Shown: positions 8,501-17,815, counted from the stretch's first letter. The stretch is DNA of 64,000 bases from CABMKH01 sp040797625 (GCA_052067355.1 JBQHQH010000007.1:1-64000), one strand, 5' to 3'. Program-made: numbers and translations. Notes: a model not told the origin generated them from the sequence alone.

Positions 8501-9007
8501 ATGGAACGTTCATTTATTAATCCAAATGAATTAGATTTACAAGAAAGAGTTGTTAATATAAATCGTGTTGCCAAAGTTGTAAAGGGCGGTAGAAACTTCA
8601 GATTCAGTGCTTTAGTAGTAGTAGGAGACGGAAATGGTCATGTTGGTGTAGGAATGGCTAAAGCTTTGGAAGTACCTGAGGCAATTAGAAAAGCTATCCA
8701 AGATGCGAAGAAACATATCATAGAAGTTCCTATAGTAGGTACAACAATACCACATGAGATAATTGGAGAATTTGGAGCAGGTAGAGTTTTATTAAAGCCA
8801 TCTAAAGAAGGTACAGGAGTTATAGCTGGTGGAGCAGTTCGTGCTGTATGCGAGTTAGCAGGAATTAGAGATATCAGAACTAAATCACTAGGTAGTAGTA
8901 ATCCAAGAAATATAGTTAATGCTACTATGGAAGCTTTAATAGGACTAAAGAGAGCAGAAGATGTTGCAAGATTAAGAGGAAAAACAGTAGAAGAGTTATT
9001 AGGTTAG
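8501..9007 (+). CDS. rpsE: Ribosomal protein S5
   Basis: 168 residues: an N-terminal double-stranded RNA-binding fold with KGGRNFRFSALVVVGDGNGH and a C-terminal fold ending near TVEELLG. S5 is part of the mRNA entry pore with S3 and S4 and affects decoding fidelity. AAGGAGGGG lies before the ATG. Confidence 0.98.
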   Translation: MERSFINPNELDLQERVVNINRVAKVVKGGRNFRFSALVVVGDGNGHVGVGMAKALEVPEAIRKAIQDAKKHIIEVPIVGTTIPHEIIGEFGAGRVLLKPSKEGTGVIAGGAVRAVCELAGIRDIRTKSLGSSNPRNIVNATMEALIGLKRAEDVARLRGKTVEELLG

Positions 9008-9019
9008 GGGGGATTTGGA

Positions 9020-9196
9020 ATGAATACAATCAAGATAAAATTGATTAAAAGTCCGATCGGGAAACCTGAAGCCCATAGGAAGACAATTGAAGCTCTAGGA
9101 TTAAATAAGATTGGTAAAGTAATAGAAAAAAAAGATACCCCTCAAATTAGAGGTATGATAGAACAAGTAAAACACATGGTTGAAGTAGTAGAATAA
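9020..9196 (+). CDS. rpmD: Ribosomal protein L30
   Basis: 58 residues (MNTIKIKLIKSPIGKPEAHR...), the normal length for bacterial L30. It lies between rpsE and rplO in the standard spc order, behind GGGGGGAT, and ends TAA at 9194-9196. The single small fold peripheral to the 50S subunit contacts 23S domains II and V. Confidence 0.96.
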   Translation: MNTIKIKLIKSPIGKPEAHRKTIEALGLNKIGKVIEKKDTPQIRGMIEQVKHMVEVVE

Positions 9197-9214
9197 GTGT
9201 AAGGAGGTGTACCC

Positions 9215-9664
9215 ATGAAATTAAATGATTTAAGACCAAATGCAGGTGGAGGAAGTAAATCTAGAAAGAGACTTGGTAGAGGTATAGGTTCAGGACTTGG
9301 TAAGACTTCAGGAAAAGGTCATAAAGGCCAAAATGCAAGATCAGGTGGCGGAGTAAGACCAGGATTCGAAGGTGGACAAATGCCTCTATTCAGAAGACTT
9401 CCAAAGCGTGGGTTTACAAATATATTTGCAAAAGAGTTTGCAATTATCAATATAGGGGATTTAGATGTATTTGCTGAGGACACTGTGGTAACTCCTGAAC
9501 TTTTAATCAGTAAAGGTTTAGTTAAAAAAGCTAAAGCAAAAGACGGGATTAAAGTCCTTGGAGATGGAGAATTGACAAAGAAATTAACAGTTAAAGCACA
9601 TAAATTCAGCAAAACAGCTGCAGAGAAGATAGAAGCTGCAGGTGGAAAGATAGAGGTGATATAG
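9215..9664 (+). CDS. rplO: Ribosomal protein L15
   Basis: 149 residues. The N-terminal glycine/arginine-rich extension (GRGIGSGLGKTSGKGHKGQN, residues 23-42) penetrates the 50S subunit; the C-terminal globular domain follows. The TAG stop abuts the secY ATG without a gap, so translation of the two is coupled. Confidence 0.98.
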   Translation: MKLNDLRPNAGGGSKSRKRLGRGIGSGLGKTSGKGHKGQNARSGGGVRPGFEGGQMPLFRRLPKRGFTNIFAKEFAIINIGDLDVFAEDTVVTPELLISKGLVKKAKAKDGIKVLGDGELTKKLTVKAHKFSKTAAEKIEAAGGKIEVI

Positions 9665-10939
9665 ATGCTATCTACCTTGAGAAATGCGTGGAGAATACCT
9701 GAAATAAGGAAGAAGATCAATTTTACTATGTTTATGTTATTGATATTCAGATTAGGAGCAAGTATTCCAGTACCATATATGAACAAAGATGTAATAAGGA
9801 GCATATTTGAGTCATCACAAGGTGGACTTCTACAGTTTTTAGACTTAATGGCAGGTGGAACTTTTAGTAACTATAGTATATTTGCAACAAATATCTATCC
9901 ATATATTACAGCATCCATAGTAATTCAACTTCTAACAATAGCTATTCCACGATTAGAAGAATTAGCTAAAGAAGGAGAAGAAGGAAGAAAAAAGATAGGT
10001 AGATATACAAGATACACAGCCATCATATTAGCTACTATACAAGCTGTAGGAACTACACTTGGAATATTTGGAAGAGCCTTAGAGGCAGATTCAAATCTTC
10101 AAAAACTTATAGTAATAATTACATTAGTAGCAGGTACTTCATTCTTAATATGGATTGGAGAGAGGATTACTGAAAAGGGTATAGGCAATGGTATTTCTCT
10201 TATAATCTTTGTTGGTATTATCTCAAGATTACCAGCTGAGTTAATTAAGACAGTTAAATTGATCAGTATTGGGAGCTTGAGTATTATTAAAGCATTGATA
10301 TTTGGAATAGTATTTTTAGCAATTGTTGCTTTAGTAGTAGCACTTCAAGAAGGTGAAAGAAGGGTTCCAATACAATATGCTAAAAGGGTTGTAGGAAGAA
10401 AGATGTATGGTGGACAAAGCACACATATACCTATAAAGGTATCCATGGCAGGAGTAATGCCAGTAATATTTGCTTCATCGTTATTAGCACTTCCTCAGAC
10501 TATTGCATTGTTTACAAAAGGTGGAGCATCAAGCTGGATTGAAAAATACCTAACACCACAAGGAAATGTTGGTATATGGGTTTATTCAATATTGAATATC
10601 ATTCTTATTATGTTTTTCACGTATTTTTATACAGCAATTCAATTTAACACAGTTGAATATGCTAAGAATTTACAACAAAATGGTGGGTTTATTCCTGGAA
10701 TAAGACCTGGAAGACCTACATCAGATGCATTAAATAAAATAGTTTCTAGAATTACATTTGTTGGAGGATTATCTTTGGCAGTATTAGCATCTCTACCAAT
10801 TATTCTATCTAAGATATTTAGAATGCAGGTTAATTTTGGTGGTACAGCGATTATAATCGTTGTAGGTGTTGCACTAGAAACTGTAAAACAAATAGAATCA
10901 CAGATGTTAATGAGACATTACAAGGGATTCTTAAAATAG
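9665..10939 (+). CDS. secY: Protein translocase subunit SecY
   Basis: 424 residues with about ten transmembrane helices. Conserved parts are the plug-region helix near LQFLDLMAGGTFSNYSIFA and the cytosolic loop GERRVPIQYAKRVVG that contacts the ribosome and SecA. SecY is the channel of the Sec pathway, working with SecE and SecG that are not in this window. Its start directly follows the rplO stop. Confidence 0.98.
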   Translation: MLSTLRNAWRIPEIRKKINFTMFMLLIFRLGASIPVPYMNKDVIRSIFESSQGGLLQFLDLMAGGTFSNYSIFATNIYPYITASIVIQLLTIAIPRLEELAKEGEEGRKKIGRYTRYTAIILATIQAVGTTLGIFGRALEADSNLQKLIVIITLVAGTSFLIWIGERITEKGIGNGISLIIFVGIISRLPAELIKTVKLISIGSLSIIKALIFGIVFLAIVALVVALQEGERRVPIQYAKRVVGRKMYGGQSTHIPIKVSMAGVMPVIFASSLLALPQTIALFTKGGASSWIEKYLTPQGNVGIWVYSILNIILIMFFTYFYTAIQFNTVEYAKNLQQNGGFIPGIRPGRPTSDALNKIVSRITFVGGLSLAVLASLPIILSKIFRMQVNFGGTAIIIVVGVALETVKQIESQMLMRHYKGFLK

Positions 10940-10960
10940 GCTATAGGAGATGAAAAAAGT

Positions 10961-11611
10961 ATGAGACTTGTATTATTGGGGCCTCCAGGCGTAGGTAAAG
11001 GTACTCAAGCATCAAATATAGTGAAAAGATATGACATTCCACATATTTCAACTGGAGATATTTTTAGGGAAAATATCAAAAATGGAACAGAGCTTGGAAA
11101 TACTGCTAAAGAGTATATGGATAAAGGTCTGTTAGTACCTGATGAAATAGTGGTTTCCATAGTGAAAGATAGATTATCTAAGGACGATTGTAAAAATGGC
11201 TTTCTGCTTGACGGTTTCCCTAGAACAGTAGAGCAAGCAGAAGCTTTAGATAGTGAACTTTCTAAAATGGGTATAAAACTTGATAAAGTTGTCAATATTG
11301 ATGCAGATGAGGATATTTTAATTGGAAGAATAACAGGCAGAAGAATTTGCAAAACATGTGGTGCAACTTATCATATTAAGAATAAGCCCCCAAAAGTTGA
11401 AGGTATTTGTGATATAGATCAGGGAACTTTATATCAAAGAGAAGATGACAAAGTTGAGACTGTAAAGACTAGAATTCAAGTATACTTAGAACAGACACAG
11501 CCCTTGATTCAATATTATAAAGATAGAGGATTGATTTTGGATATAGATGGCACTAGACCTATAGATGAAATTTTTGAGACCATAGTTAATTCGTTGCCTA
11601 CAGCTCAGTAA
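10961..11611 (+). CDS. adk: Adenylate kinase, zinc-binding lid
   Basis: 216 residues. The P-loop GPPGVGKGTQ is at residues 7-16, followed by the NMP-binding region with HISTGDIFR and the DGFPRT motif. The lid carries CKTCG and a later CDID, a Cys-Cys-Cys-Asp zinc site common in Gram-positive adenylate kinases. It interconverts ATP, AMP and ADP in the cytosol. In most Firmicutes map follows adk; here the next gene is the KOW protein. Confidence 0.97.
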   Translation: MRLVLLGPPGVGKGTQASNIVKRYDIPHISTGDIFRENIKNGTELGNTAKEYMDKGLLVPDEIVVSIVKDRLSKDDCKNGFLLDGFPRTVEQAEALDSELSKMGIKLDKVVNIDADEDILIGRITGRRICKTCGATYHIKNKPPKVEGICDIDQGTLYQREDDKVETVKTRIQVYLEQTQPLIQYYKDRGLILDIDGTRPIDEIFETIVNSLPTAQ

Positions 11612-11637
11612 GATTAACTTGAAGAGGTGAATTTATA

Positions 11638-11919
11638 ATGGATTCAACTAGTGACGTGACTATTGGTCAGGTAGTTAAGTCGAGAGCTGGCCGGGATAAA
11701 GGAAGGATTTTCTTGGTTCTAGATATAATAGATGCTGAGCATGTCTTTGTTGTAGATGGAGACTTAAGAAAACTGGACAATCCAAAACGAAAGAAGATTA
11801 AACATTTAATAGTTTATAATACTGTATTACCGGAACTTAGATATAAACTGGATAATAAGATGAAGATAAATAATGCTTATATAAGGAAACTTTTAGAGCC
11901 TTTTAATAAGAGTTTCTAA
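11638..11919 (+). CDS. KOW-domain RNA-binding protein (L14e-like)
   Basis: 93 residues with an N-terminal KOW motif (GQVVKSRAGRDKGRIFLVLD) and a basic middle part (NPKRKKIKHL). Proteins of this type occur between map and infA in Bacillus and Clostridia and resemble eukaryotic/archaeal L14e. Its role in bacteria is unsettled; ribosome or RNA binding is inferred from the fold. RBS GAAGAGGTG lies before the ATG. Confidence 0.88.
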   Translation: MDSTSDVTIGQVVKSRAGRDKGRIFLVLDIIDAEHVFVVDGDLRKLDNPKRKKIKHLIVYNTVLPELRYKLDNKMKINNAYIRKLLEPFNKSF

Positions 11920-11949
11920 AGACGTTTGAACAGGAGGTTCGAAAACTTA

Positions 11950-12168
11950 ATGGCTAAAAAAGATGTAATTGAGGTAGAAGGTACAGTAACAGATGCTTTA
12001 CCTAATGCCATATTTAAAGTGGAGCTTGAAAATGGTCACGAGATTTTAGCCCATATTTCAGGGAAGTTGAGAATGAACTATATCAGAATACTCCCTGGAG
12101 ATAAAGTAACAGTTGAACTCTCACCCTACGATTTGACTAGAGGAAGAATAACCTGGCGAAACAAGTAG
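11950..12168 (+). CDS. infA: Translation initiation factor IF-1
   Basis: 72 residues from the ATG at 11950 (MAKKDVIEVEGTVTDALPN), exactly the family length; an upstream in-frame ATG at 11926 would add eight residues but precedes the CAGGAGG site and is rejected. The S1-like OB-fold binds the 30S A site with IF-2 and IF-3 during initiation. Confidence 0.98.
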   Translation: MAKKDVIEVEGTVTDALPNAIFKVELENGHEILAHISGKLRMNYIRILPGDKVTVELSPYDLTRGRITWRNK

Positions 12169-12184
12169 CATAGGAGGGATTTGA

Positions 12185-12298
12185 ATGAAAGTTAGACCAT
12201 CAGTTAAAAAGATGTGCGAAAAATGCAAGATCATCAGAAGACATGGTAGAGTTATGGTCATCTGTGAAAACCCAAAGCATAAACAAAAACAAGGTTAA
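12185..12298 (+). CDS. rpmJ: Ribosomal protein L36
   Basis: 37 residues (MKVRPSVKKMCEKCKIIRRH...). CxxC plus a later Cys and His form the zinc ribbon, so this is the zinc-containing form. It lies between infA and rpsM, the standard order, behind AGGAGGG. Confidence 0.97.
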   Translation: MKVRPSVKKMCEKCKIIRRHGRVMVICENPKHKQKQG

Positions 12299-12338
12299 TA
12301 TATGGTGGAGGTATACAAATTAGGAGGTGTAGACTTTA

Positions 12339-12701
12339 ATGGCAAGAATTGCAGGTGTTGACTTACCTAGAGATAAAAGGGTTGAAATAGGCTTGACATA
12401 TATCTTTGGTATAGGTAGATCCAGATCATTGGAGATACTAAAAAAGGCTAATGTTAACCCAGATACAAAGGTAAAAGACTTAACAGAGACAGAAGTATCT
12501 AAACTTAGAGAGATAATCGATACTTATCACGTAGAAGGTGATTTGAGGAGAGATGTAGCTCTAAATATTAAGAGATTAAGAGAGATAAATTGTTATAGAG
12601 GTATTAGACATAGAAGAGGATTACCAGTAAGGGGACAAAGAACTAAGACTAATGCTAGAACTAGAAAAGGTCCTAAGAGATTGGTATCCAAGAAAAAGTA
12701 G
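12339..12701 (+). CDS. rpsM: Ribosomal protein S13
   Basis: 120 residues beginning MARIAGVDLPRDKRVEIGLT and ending in the basic tail RTKTNARTRKGPKR that reaches the tRNA sites. S13 pairs with S19 in the 30S head and forms bridges to the 50S. First gene of the alpha-operon part, behind TTAGGAGGTG. Confidence 0.98.
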   Translation: MARIAGVDLPRDKRVEIGLTYIFGIGRSRSLEILKKANVNPDTKVKDLTETEVSKLREIIDTYHVEGDLRRDVALNIKRLREINCYRGIRHRRGLPVRGQRTKTNARTRKGPKRLVSKKK

Positions 12702-12722
12702 TTAGCAAAGGAGGGAAAGACG

Positions 12723-13121
12723 ATGGCAGCTAAAAAAGGAAAAACAACTCGTGTTAGGAGAAGAGTGCGTAAGAATATTGAAAGAGGTCAAGCACATATT
12801 TCTTCTACATTTAATAATACAATGGTTACATTAACTGACTTACAAGGGAATGTAATTTCATGGGCAAGTGCAGGACAATTAGGTTTTAGGGGGTCAAGAA
12901 AATCCACTCCATTTGCAGCACAACAAGCAGCTGAAGAAGCAGCTAAGAAAGCTATGGAACATGGTCTAAAGAGTGTTGAAGTATTTGTTAAAGGACCTGG
13001 CTCTGGTAGAGAGGCAGCTATAAGATCACTTCAAGCAACTGGTTTAGAAGTAAATATGATTAAGGACGTTACCCCAATTCCACATAATGGGTGTAGACCA
13101 CCAAAACGTAGAAGGGTTTAA
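12723..13121 (+). CDS. rpsK: Ribosomal protein S11
   Basis: 132 residues with the conserved HISSTFNNTMVTLTDLQGN region and the C-terminal TPIPHNGCRPPKRRRV. S11 lies on the 30S platform and helps shape the mRNA exit. Twenty-one bases separate it from rpsM. Confidence 0.98.
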   Translation: MAAKKGKTTRVRRRVRKNIERGQAHISSTFNNTMVTLTDLQGNVISWASAGQLGFRGSRKSTPFAAQQAAEEAAKKAMEHGLKSVEVFVKGPGSGREAAIRSLQATGLEVNMIKDVTPIPHNGCRPPKRRRV

Positions 13122-13139
13122 ATTAGGAGGTGTAAATAG

Positions 13140-13763
13140 ATGTCAAGATATACAGGACCGGTGTGCAGATTGTGTCGTAGAGAAGGTATGAAATTGTACC
13201 TAAAGGGAGATAGATGTTATTCAGATAGATGTGCAATAACAAAGAGAAACTATGCTCCAGGACAACACGGTCAATCTAGAAAGAAAGTAACAGAATATGG
13301 TTTACAGTTAAGAGAAAAACAAAAAGTAAGAAGATTCTATGGGATTAATGAATCACAAATGGCTAAATATTTCAATATGGCAGATAGAATGCACGGAATA
13401 ACAGGGGAAAATCTATTAAAGATACTTGAATTGAGATTAGACAATGTGGTATATAGAATGGGCTTTGCTTCCTCAAGAGCAGAAGCTAGACAATTAGTAA
13501 CTCATGGACATTTTCTATTAAATGGAGCAAAAGCAAATATTCCATCTTTAATCACTAATGTAGGTGATGTGATTCAAGTTAAGGATAGAAGCAGGAACAG
13601 TGCTAAATTAAAAGAATTAGTGGAAAACCACAATGGCAATAGCGTGCCATGGTTAAATATAGATTTAGATCAATTAAAGGGTACTATTGTAGCTGAGCCA
13701 ACAAGAGAAGATATAGATATTCCAGTAGAAGAGCACTTAATCGTTGAGTTATATTCTAAATAA
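13140..13763 (+). CDS. rpsD: Ribosomal protein S4, zinc-knuckle form
   Basis: 207 residues. The N-terminal cysteines in CRLCRREG and RCYSDRCAI form a zinc knuckle, marking the C+ form of S4. The S4 RNA-binding domain is near residues 93-150 (LELRLDNVVYRMGFASSRAE). S4 nucleates 30S assembly and in B. subtilis represses its own separate gene; here it sits in the alpha operon between rpsK and rpoA. Confidence 0.97.
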   Translation: MSRYTGPVCRLCRREGMKLYLKGDRCYSDRCAITKRNYAPGQHGQSRKKVTEYGLQLREKQKVRRFYGINESQMAKYFNMADRMHGITGENLLKILELRLDNVVYRMGFASSRAEARQLVTHGHFLLNGAKANIPSLITNVGDVIQVKDRSRNSAKLKELVENHNGNSVPWLNIDLDQLKGTIVAEPTREDIDIPVEEHLIVELYSK

Positions 13764-13828
13764 TAGTATATATTAGATTCAGTTACCCTCGTCCTTAAAA
13801 AACCAATTTAAAAGGAGGGTTCATATTA

Positions 13829-14776
13829 ATGTTAGAAATTGAAAAACCAAGAATTGAAATCCTAGAATTGAGTGATGATGGGACTTATGGAAAATTCGTA
13901 GTAGAACCTTTAGAGAGAGGATATGGTACTACTCTAGGTAATTCATTGAGAAGAGTTCTGTTATCTTCATTACCTGGAGCTGCAGTATCATCCATAAAGA
14001 TTCAAGGGGTACTACACGAGTTTTCAACGGTACCAGGAGTTTTAGAAGATGTTCCTGAGATTATCCTTAATATCAAGGATATTGCTGCTAAGATTTATAC
14101 AGATGAGCCTGTAACTTTACTGATAGATGCTGAAGGGCCACAGGTTTTGACAGCTGGTGATATAGTAACTGGACTTGATGTTGAAATAGTCAATAAAGAC
14201 CTTTATATAGCTACTATCAATGAAGATGGAAGGCTATATATGGAGCTAGAATTAGAAAAAGGTAGAGGCTATGTAGTTGCTGAGAAAAATAAAAAAGAAG
14301 GGCAACCAGTTGGAGTTATACCTGTAGACTCTTCTTTCACACCAGTAAAAAAGGTTAATTTTCATGTAACAAATACTAGGGTAGGCCAAATAACTGATTT
14401 TGATAAGTTGATATTAGAAGTTTGGACTAATGGAACAATGGATGCAGATGAAGCTACTTCATTGGGAGCAAAAATACTTACTGAACATTTAAATCTATTT
14501 ATTGGTCTAACAGATCATGTAAATGATGTAGAAATTATGGTGGAAAAAGAAGAAGATAAGAAAGAAAAAGTTCTTGAAATGACTGTAGAAGAACTAGATC
14601 TATCCGTTAGGTCATATAACTGTCTAAAAAGAGCAGGTATAAATACTGTTGAAGAATTAATTCAAAAAACAGAAGAAGATATGATGAAAGTAAGGAATTT
14701 AGGTAAGAAATCCCTTGAGGAAGTACAAAATAAACTTGCTGAATTAGATTTAAATCTTAGAAAAAGCGATGAGTAA
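13829..14776 (+). CDS. rpoA: RNA polymerase alpha subunit
   Basis: 315 residues. The N-terminal dimerisation domain (about 1-230) contains RGYGTTLGNSLRRVLLSSLPG, and after an acidic/lysine-rich linker the C-terminal domain (about 250-310) has the helix-hairpin-helix region with NCLKRAGINTVEEL used for UP elements and activators. A 65-base gap precedes it, longer than most in the cluster; AAAAGGAGGG is its ribosome binding site. Confidence 0.98.
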   Translation: MLEIEKPRIEILELSDDGTYGKFVVEPLERGYGTTLGNSLRRVLLSSLPGAAVSSIKIQGVLHEFSTVPGVLEDVPEIILNIKDIAAKIYTDEPVTLLIDAEGPQVLTAGDIVTGLDVEIVNKDLYIATINEDGRLYMELELEKGRGYVVAEKNKKEGQPVGVIPVDSSFTPVKKVNFHVTNTRVGQITDFDKLILEVWTNGTMDADEATSLGAKILTEHLNLFIGLTDHVNDVEIMVEKEEDKKEKVLEMTVEELDLSVRSYNCLKRAGINTVEELIQKTEEDMMKVRNLGKKSLEEVQNKLAELDLNLRKSDE

Positions 14777-14799
14777 TCAAGTGTGAAGGAGGGATAGAT

Positions 14800-15141
14800 G
14801 TGACAACATTAAGAAAACTTGGTCGTCCTACAGCTCATAGAAAAACTATGCTTAGAAATCAAGTGACATCACTATTGAGAAGTGGTAGAATTGAAACAAC
14901 AGTTACTAGAGCTAAAGAGACTCAAAGAATGGTGGATAAGATGATCACTTTGGGTAAAAGAGGAGATCTACATGCTAGAAGACAAGTTTTAGCTTATATA
15001 TATGATGAAGATGTGGTTAAAAAACTATTTGATGAAATAGCACCTAAATATTCAGAGCGAAATGGTGGATACACAAGAGTATTAAAAGTTGGTCCTCGCC
15101 GTGGTGATGGTGCAGAAATGGCTATATTAGAATTAGTATAA
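14800..15141 (+). CDS. rplQ: Ribosomal protein L17
   Basis: 113 residues from a GTG start at 14800 behind GAAGGAGGG; no alternative in-frame ATG fits. The start TTLRKLGRPTAHRKTMLRNQ is the family signature. It is the last gene of the ribosomal cluster and is followed by a strong terminator. L17 lies near the tunnel exit. Confidence 0.97.
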   Translation: MTTLRKLGRPTAHRKTMLRNQVTSLLRSGRIETTVTRAKETQRMVDKMITLGKRGDLHARRQVLAYIYDEDVVKKLFDEIAPKYSERNGGYTRVLKVGPRRGDGAEMAILELV

Positions 15142-15147
15142 AGGGTA

Positions 15148-15180
15148 GGGATTAAGTTAAAGCTTAGTCCCTTTTTGTTT
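15148..15180 (+). terminator. Terminator of the ribosomal cluster
   Basis: GGGATTAAG (15148-15156) pairs with CTTAGTCCC (15163-15171) around a short loop and is followed by TTTTTGTTTT. This is a textbook intrinsic terminator directly after rplQ. Confidence 0.92.
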
Positions 15181-15228
15181 TAAATGGATAATATAAACTT
15201 TACTATCTGAAAGTCAACTCTTTTAATT

Positions 15229-15276
15229 GTGAATCGTGAATTTTGAGCTGTGAATTGATATTGTGCATTGTGAATT
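15229..15276. repeat. Short degenerate GTGAAT repeats
   Basis: GTGAAT occurs four times, at 15229, 15236, 15250 and 15270, in an otherwise AT-rich gap between the terminator and ecfA1. Such degenerate hexamer runs are seen in intergenic DNA of other clostridia; no function is evident. Confidence 0.5.
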
Positions 15277-15331
15277 ATATGTTCTTATGCTATATTAATA
15301 TATGGAAATAAATTAAAGCCGAGGTATGATA

Positions 15332-16165
15332 ATGAAAGATATAATGATAAAGATGGATAAAGTAACATATGAGTACAAATCCTATATAGAAGATAAGATG
15401 GTAGCGGCAGTAAAGGATGTATCCCTAGAAGTTGAGAAGGGAGAATTTTTAGTAGTTTTAGGTCATAATGGTTCAGGTAAATCTACTTTAGCTAAGATGA
15501 TGAATGGACTACTTATCCCTACATCAGGAGAAGTCTTAGTAATGGGAATGAATACAAGAGATGATGAGAGTATATGGGATATAAGACAAAAAGCAGGTAT
15601 AGTATTTCAAAATCCAGACAATCAAATAGTAGCTACTATAGTAGAAGAAGATGTAGCTTTTGGACCAGAGAATCAAGGGGTACCACCAGCAGAAATACGT
15701 AAGAGAGTAGATAATGCATTGGAAATAGTAGAAATGTCAGCATATAAAAAACATGCACCTCATCTTCTTTCAGGAGGGCAAAAGCAGAGGGTGGCTATAG
15801 CAGGAATACTTGCTATGAATCCAGATTGTATCATATTAGATGAACCTACTTCCATGTTAGATCCAATTGGAAGAATAGAAGTTATGAATACCATAAAGAG
15901 ATTAAATAAGGAAGAGGGAAAGACCATAATACTGATAACTCACTATATGGATGAAGCAGTTCAAGGAGATAGAATTATGGTGATGAACCAAGGAAAGGTA
16001 GTTATGGAAGGCAGCCCTAGAGAGATATTTAGCGAAGTTGAGAAGGTCAAGATGCTTGGATTAGATGTGCCTCAGGTAACAGAACTAGCCCATGAACTAA
16101 GGCAAGAAGGGATAGATATAAGGGCTGATGTATTATCTGTAGAGGAGTTGTTAAACTTATTATGA
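15332..16165 (+). CDS. ecfA1: ECF transporter ATPase EcfA1
   Basis: 277 residues from the ATG at 15332, seven bases after GAGG; an ATG at 15326 is too close to the site. Walker A GHNGSGKST is at residues 44-52, followed by the Q-loop region FQNPDNQ, the signature LLSGGQKQRVAIAG and Walker B CIILDEPTSMLD. With EcfA2 and EcfT it forms the energising module that serves vitamin and metal S-components encoded elsewhere. The ATGATAA overlap with ecfA2 shows coupling. Confidence 0.95.
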   Translation: MKDIMIKMDKVTYEYKSYIEDKMVAAVKDVSLEVEKGEFLVVLGHNGSGKSTLAKMMNGLLIPTSGEVLVMGMNTRDDESIWDIRQKAGIVFQNPDNQIVATIVEEDVAFGPENQGVPPAEIRKRVDNALEIVEMSAYKKHAPHLLSGGQKQRVAIAGILAMNPDCIILDEPTSMLDPIGRIEVMNTIKRLNKEEGKTIILITHYMDEAVQGDRIMVMNQGKVVMEGSPREIFSEVEKVKMLGLDVPQVTELAHELRQEGIDIRADVLSVEELLNLL

Positions 16166-17025
16166 TAATAAAAACTGAGAAATTAAATTATATATATAAT
16201 CCAGGTACTCCTTTTGAAAAGAAAGCATTGGATAATATAAATCTAGATGTCAATGAAGGGGAATTCATTGGGTTGATTGGACATACTGGTTCTGGTAAAT
16301 CAACTCTAGTACAACATCTAAATGGATTAATAAAACCTAGCTCTGGAGATATAATAATAGATGGAACAAATATATGTAAAAGGGATACTAATTTAAAGGA
16401 TATTAGACAAAAAGTAGGATTAGTATTTCAATATCCAGAATATCAACTGTTTGAAGAGACAATATATAAGGATATAGCTTTTGGACCACAGAATTTAGGA
16501 CTAAAGGAAGAAGAAATTCATAAAAGAGTTAGAGAATCCATGGAAGCTGTAGGACTCGATTATGAAAGTCTAAAGGATAGATCACCTTTTGAGCTTAGTG
16601 GAGGACAGAAGAGAAGAGTTGCCATAGCAGGAGTAATAGCTATGAAACCTAAAGTCCTAGTATTAGATGAACCAACTGCAGGATTAGACCCTCATGGGAG
16701 AGATGAGATATTAAGTGAAATACAAGGACTATTTCAAAAAGAGGGAATGACTATAATTTTGGTATCTCACAGTATGGAAGATATAGCAAAGTTAGTAGAT
16801 AGGATTATAGTTATGGATAGTGGGAAAATAGTCATGGATGGATATACTAGGGATATATTTAGTAGATCTAAAGAATTAGAGGATATAGGGCTTGGTATAC
16901 CACAGATTACAAAGTTTATGAAGGCATATAAAGCTAAAGGACATGATGTAAGAGATGATATATTAACTGTGGAGGAAGCTAAGTTAGAACTTTTAAGATA
17001 TTTAAGGAGACAAAAAGATGATTAA
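16162..17025 (+). CDS. ecfA2: ECF transporter ATPase EcfA2
   Basis: 287 residues. Walker A GHTGSGKST, Q-loop FQYPEYQLFEET, signature LSGGQKRRVAIAG and Walker B VLVLDEPTAGLD are intact. The FQYPEYQLFEET form of the Q-loop region separates EcfA2 from EcfA1. It overlaps ecfA1 by four bases and ecfT by eight, so the three are one translational unit. Confidence 0.95.
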   Translation: MIIKTEKLNYIYNPGTPFEKKALDNINLDVNEGEFIGLIGHTGSGKSTLVQHLNGLIKPSSGDIIIDGTNICKRDTNLKDIRQKVGLVFQYPEYQLFEETIYKDIAFGPQNLGLKEEEIHKRVRESMEAVGLDYESLKDRSPFELSGGQKRRVAIAGVIAMKPKVLVLDEPTAGLDPHGRDEILSEIQGLFQKEGMTIILVSHSMEDIAKLVDRIIVMDSGKIVMDGYTRDIFSRSKELEDIGLGIPQITKFMKAYKAKGHDVRDDILTVEEAKLELLRYLRRQKDD

Positions 17026-17815
17026 AGATATAACAATAGGTCAATATTTTCCAGGAGATACAATAATTCATAGATTGGATCCTAGGGTAAAGTTAATAGC
17101 TGCAGTTTTATTTATTATATCCTTATTTTTTATAAAGAGTTTTTATCCCTATATATTTGTAGTAGGTTACATTTTAACAATAGTTCATCTATCTAAGCTC
17201 CCAATCAAATTCATACTAAAAGGTTTAAAACCACTTATATTCATAATATCTATAACCTTTTTTATCAATTTGTTTATGACAAAAGGTGAAGTACTATATG
17301 AGATAGGACCATTGGCAGTTACAAAAGAGGGGCTTACTCAAGCAACATTCATGGCTCTTAGGCTTATATTTTTAGTAACAGGAACATCTCTTTTAACTCT
17401 TACAACATCACCTATTGCTTTAACAGATGGTATAGAAAGCCTATTATCGCCTTTTAAACGTATAGGTTTGCCAGCTCATGAATTGGCAATGATGATGACT
17501 ATAGCCTTGAGATTTATTCCAACACTATTAGAGGAAACAGACAAGATAATGAAAGCACAGATGGCAAGGGGAGCAGATTTTGAATCAGGGAATATAATCA
17601 ATAGAGCGAAGAGTTTAGTACCACTATTGGTTCCACTATTTATAAATGCTTTCAGGAGAGCAGATGAATTGGCAACAGCTATGGAGGCTAGATGTTATAG
17701 AGGTGGAGATAATAGAACTAGATTAAATGAACTAAAATTTAAAAGAATTGATGTGGCAGCATTGGGAATAATGACAGTATTCTTTGGAGCCATAATATAT
17801 ACTAGATTTATTTAG
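17018..17815 (+). CDS. ecfT: ECF transporter transmembrane subunit EcfT
   Basis: 265 residues with about five to six membrane helices and the two Ala-Arg-Gly-type coupling motifs (QMARGADF and EARCYRGG) that dock on the two ATPases. It holds the substrate-specific S-component in the membrane. No S-component gene is nearby, as usual for the shared (group II) module. Confidence 0.95.
   Translation: MIKDITIGQYFPGDTIIHRLDPRVKLIAAVLFIISLFFIKSFYPYIFVVGYILTIVHLSKLPIKFILKGLKPLIFIISITFFINLFMTKGEVLYEIGPLAVTKEGLTQATFMALRLIFLVTGTSLLTLTTSPIALTDGIESLLSPFKRIGLPAHELAMMMTIALRFIPTLLEETDKIMKAQMARGADFESGNIINRAKSLVPLLVPLFINAFRRADELATAMEARCYRGGDNRTRLNELKFKRIDVAALGIMTVFFGAIIYTRFI

Noticed and set aside
15229..15276. 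CRISPR or iteron array in the GTGAAT repeats
   Set aside because: Only a hexamer recurs at irregular spacing, with no spacers or dyad; it is simple degenerate repeat DNA.
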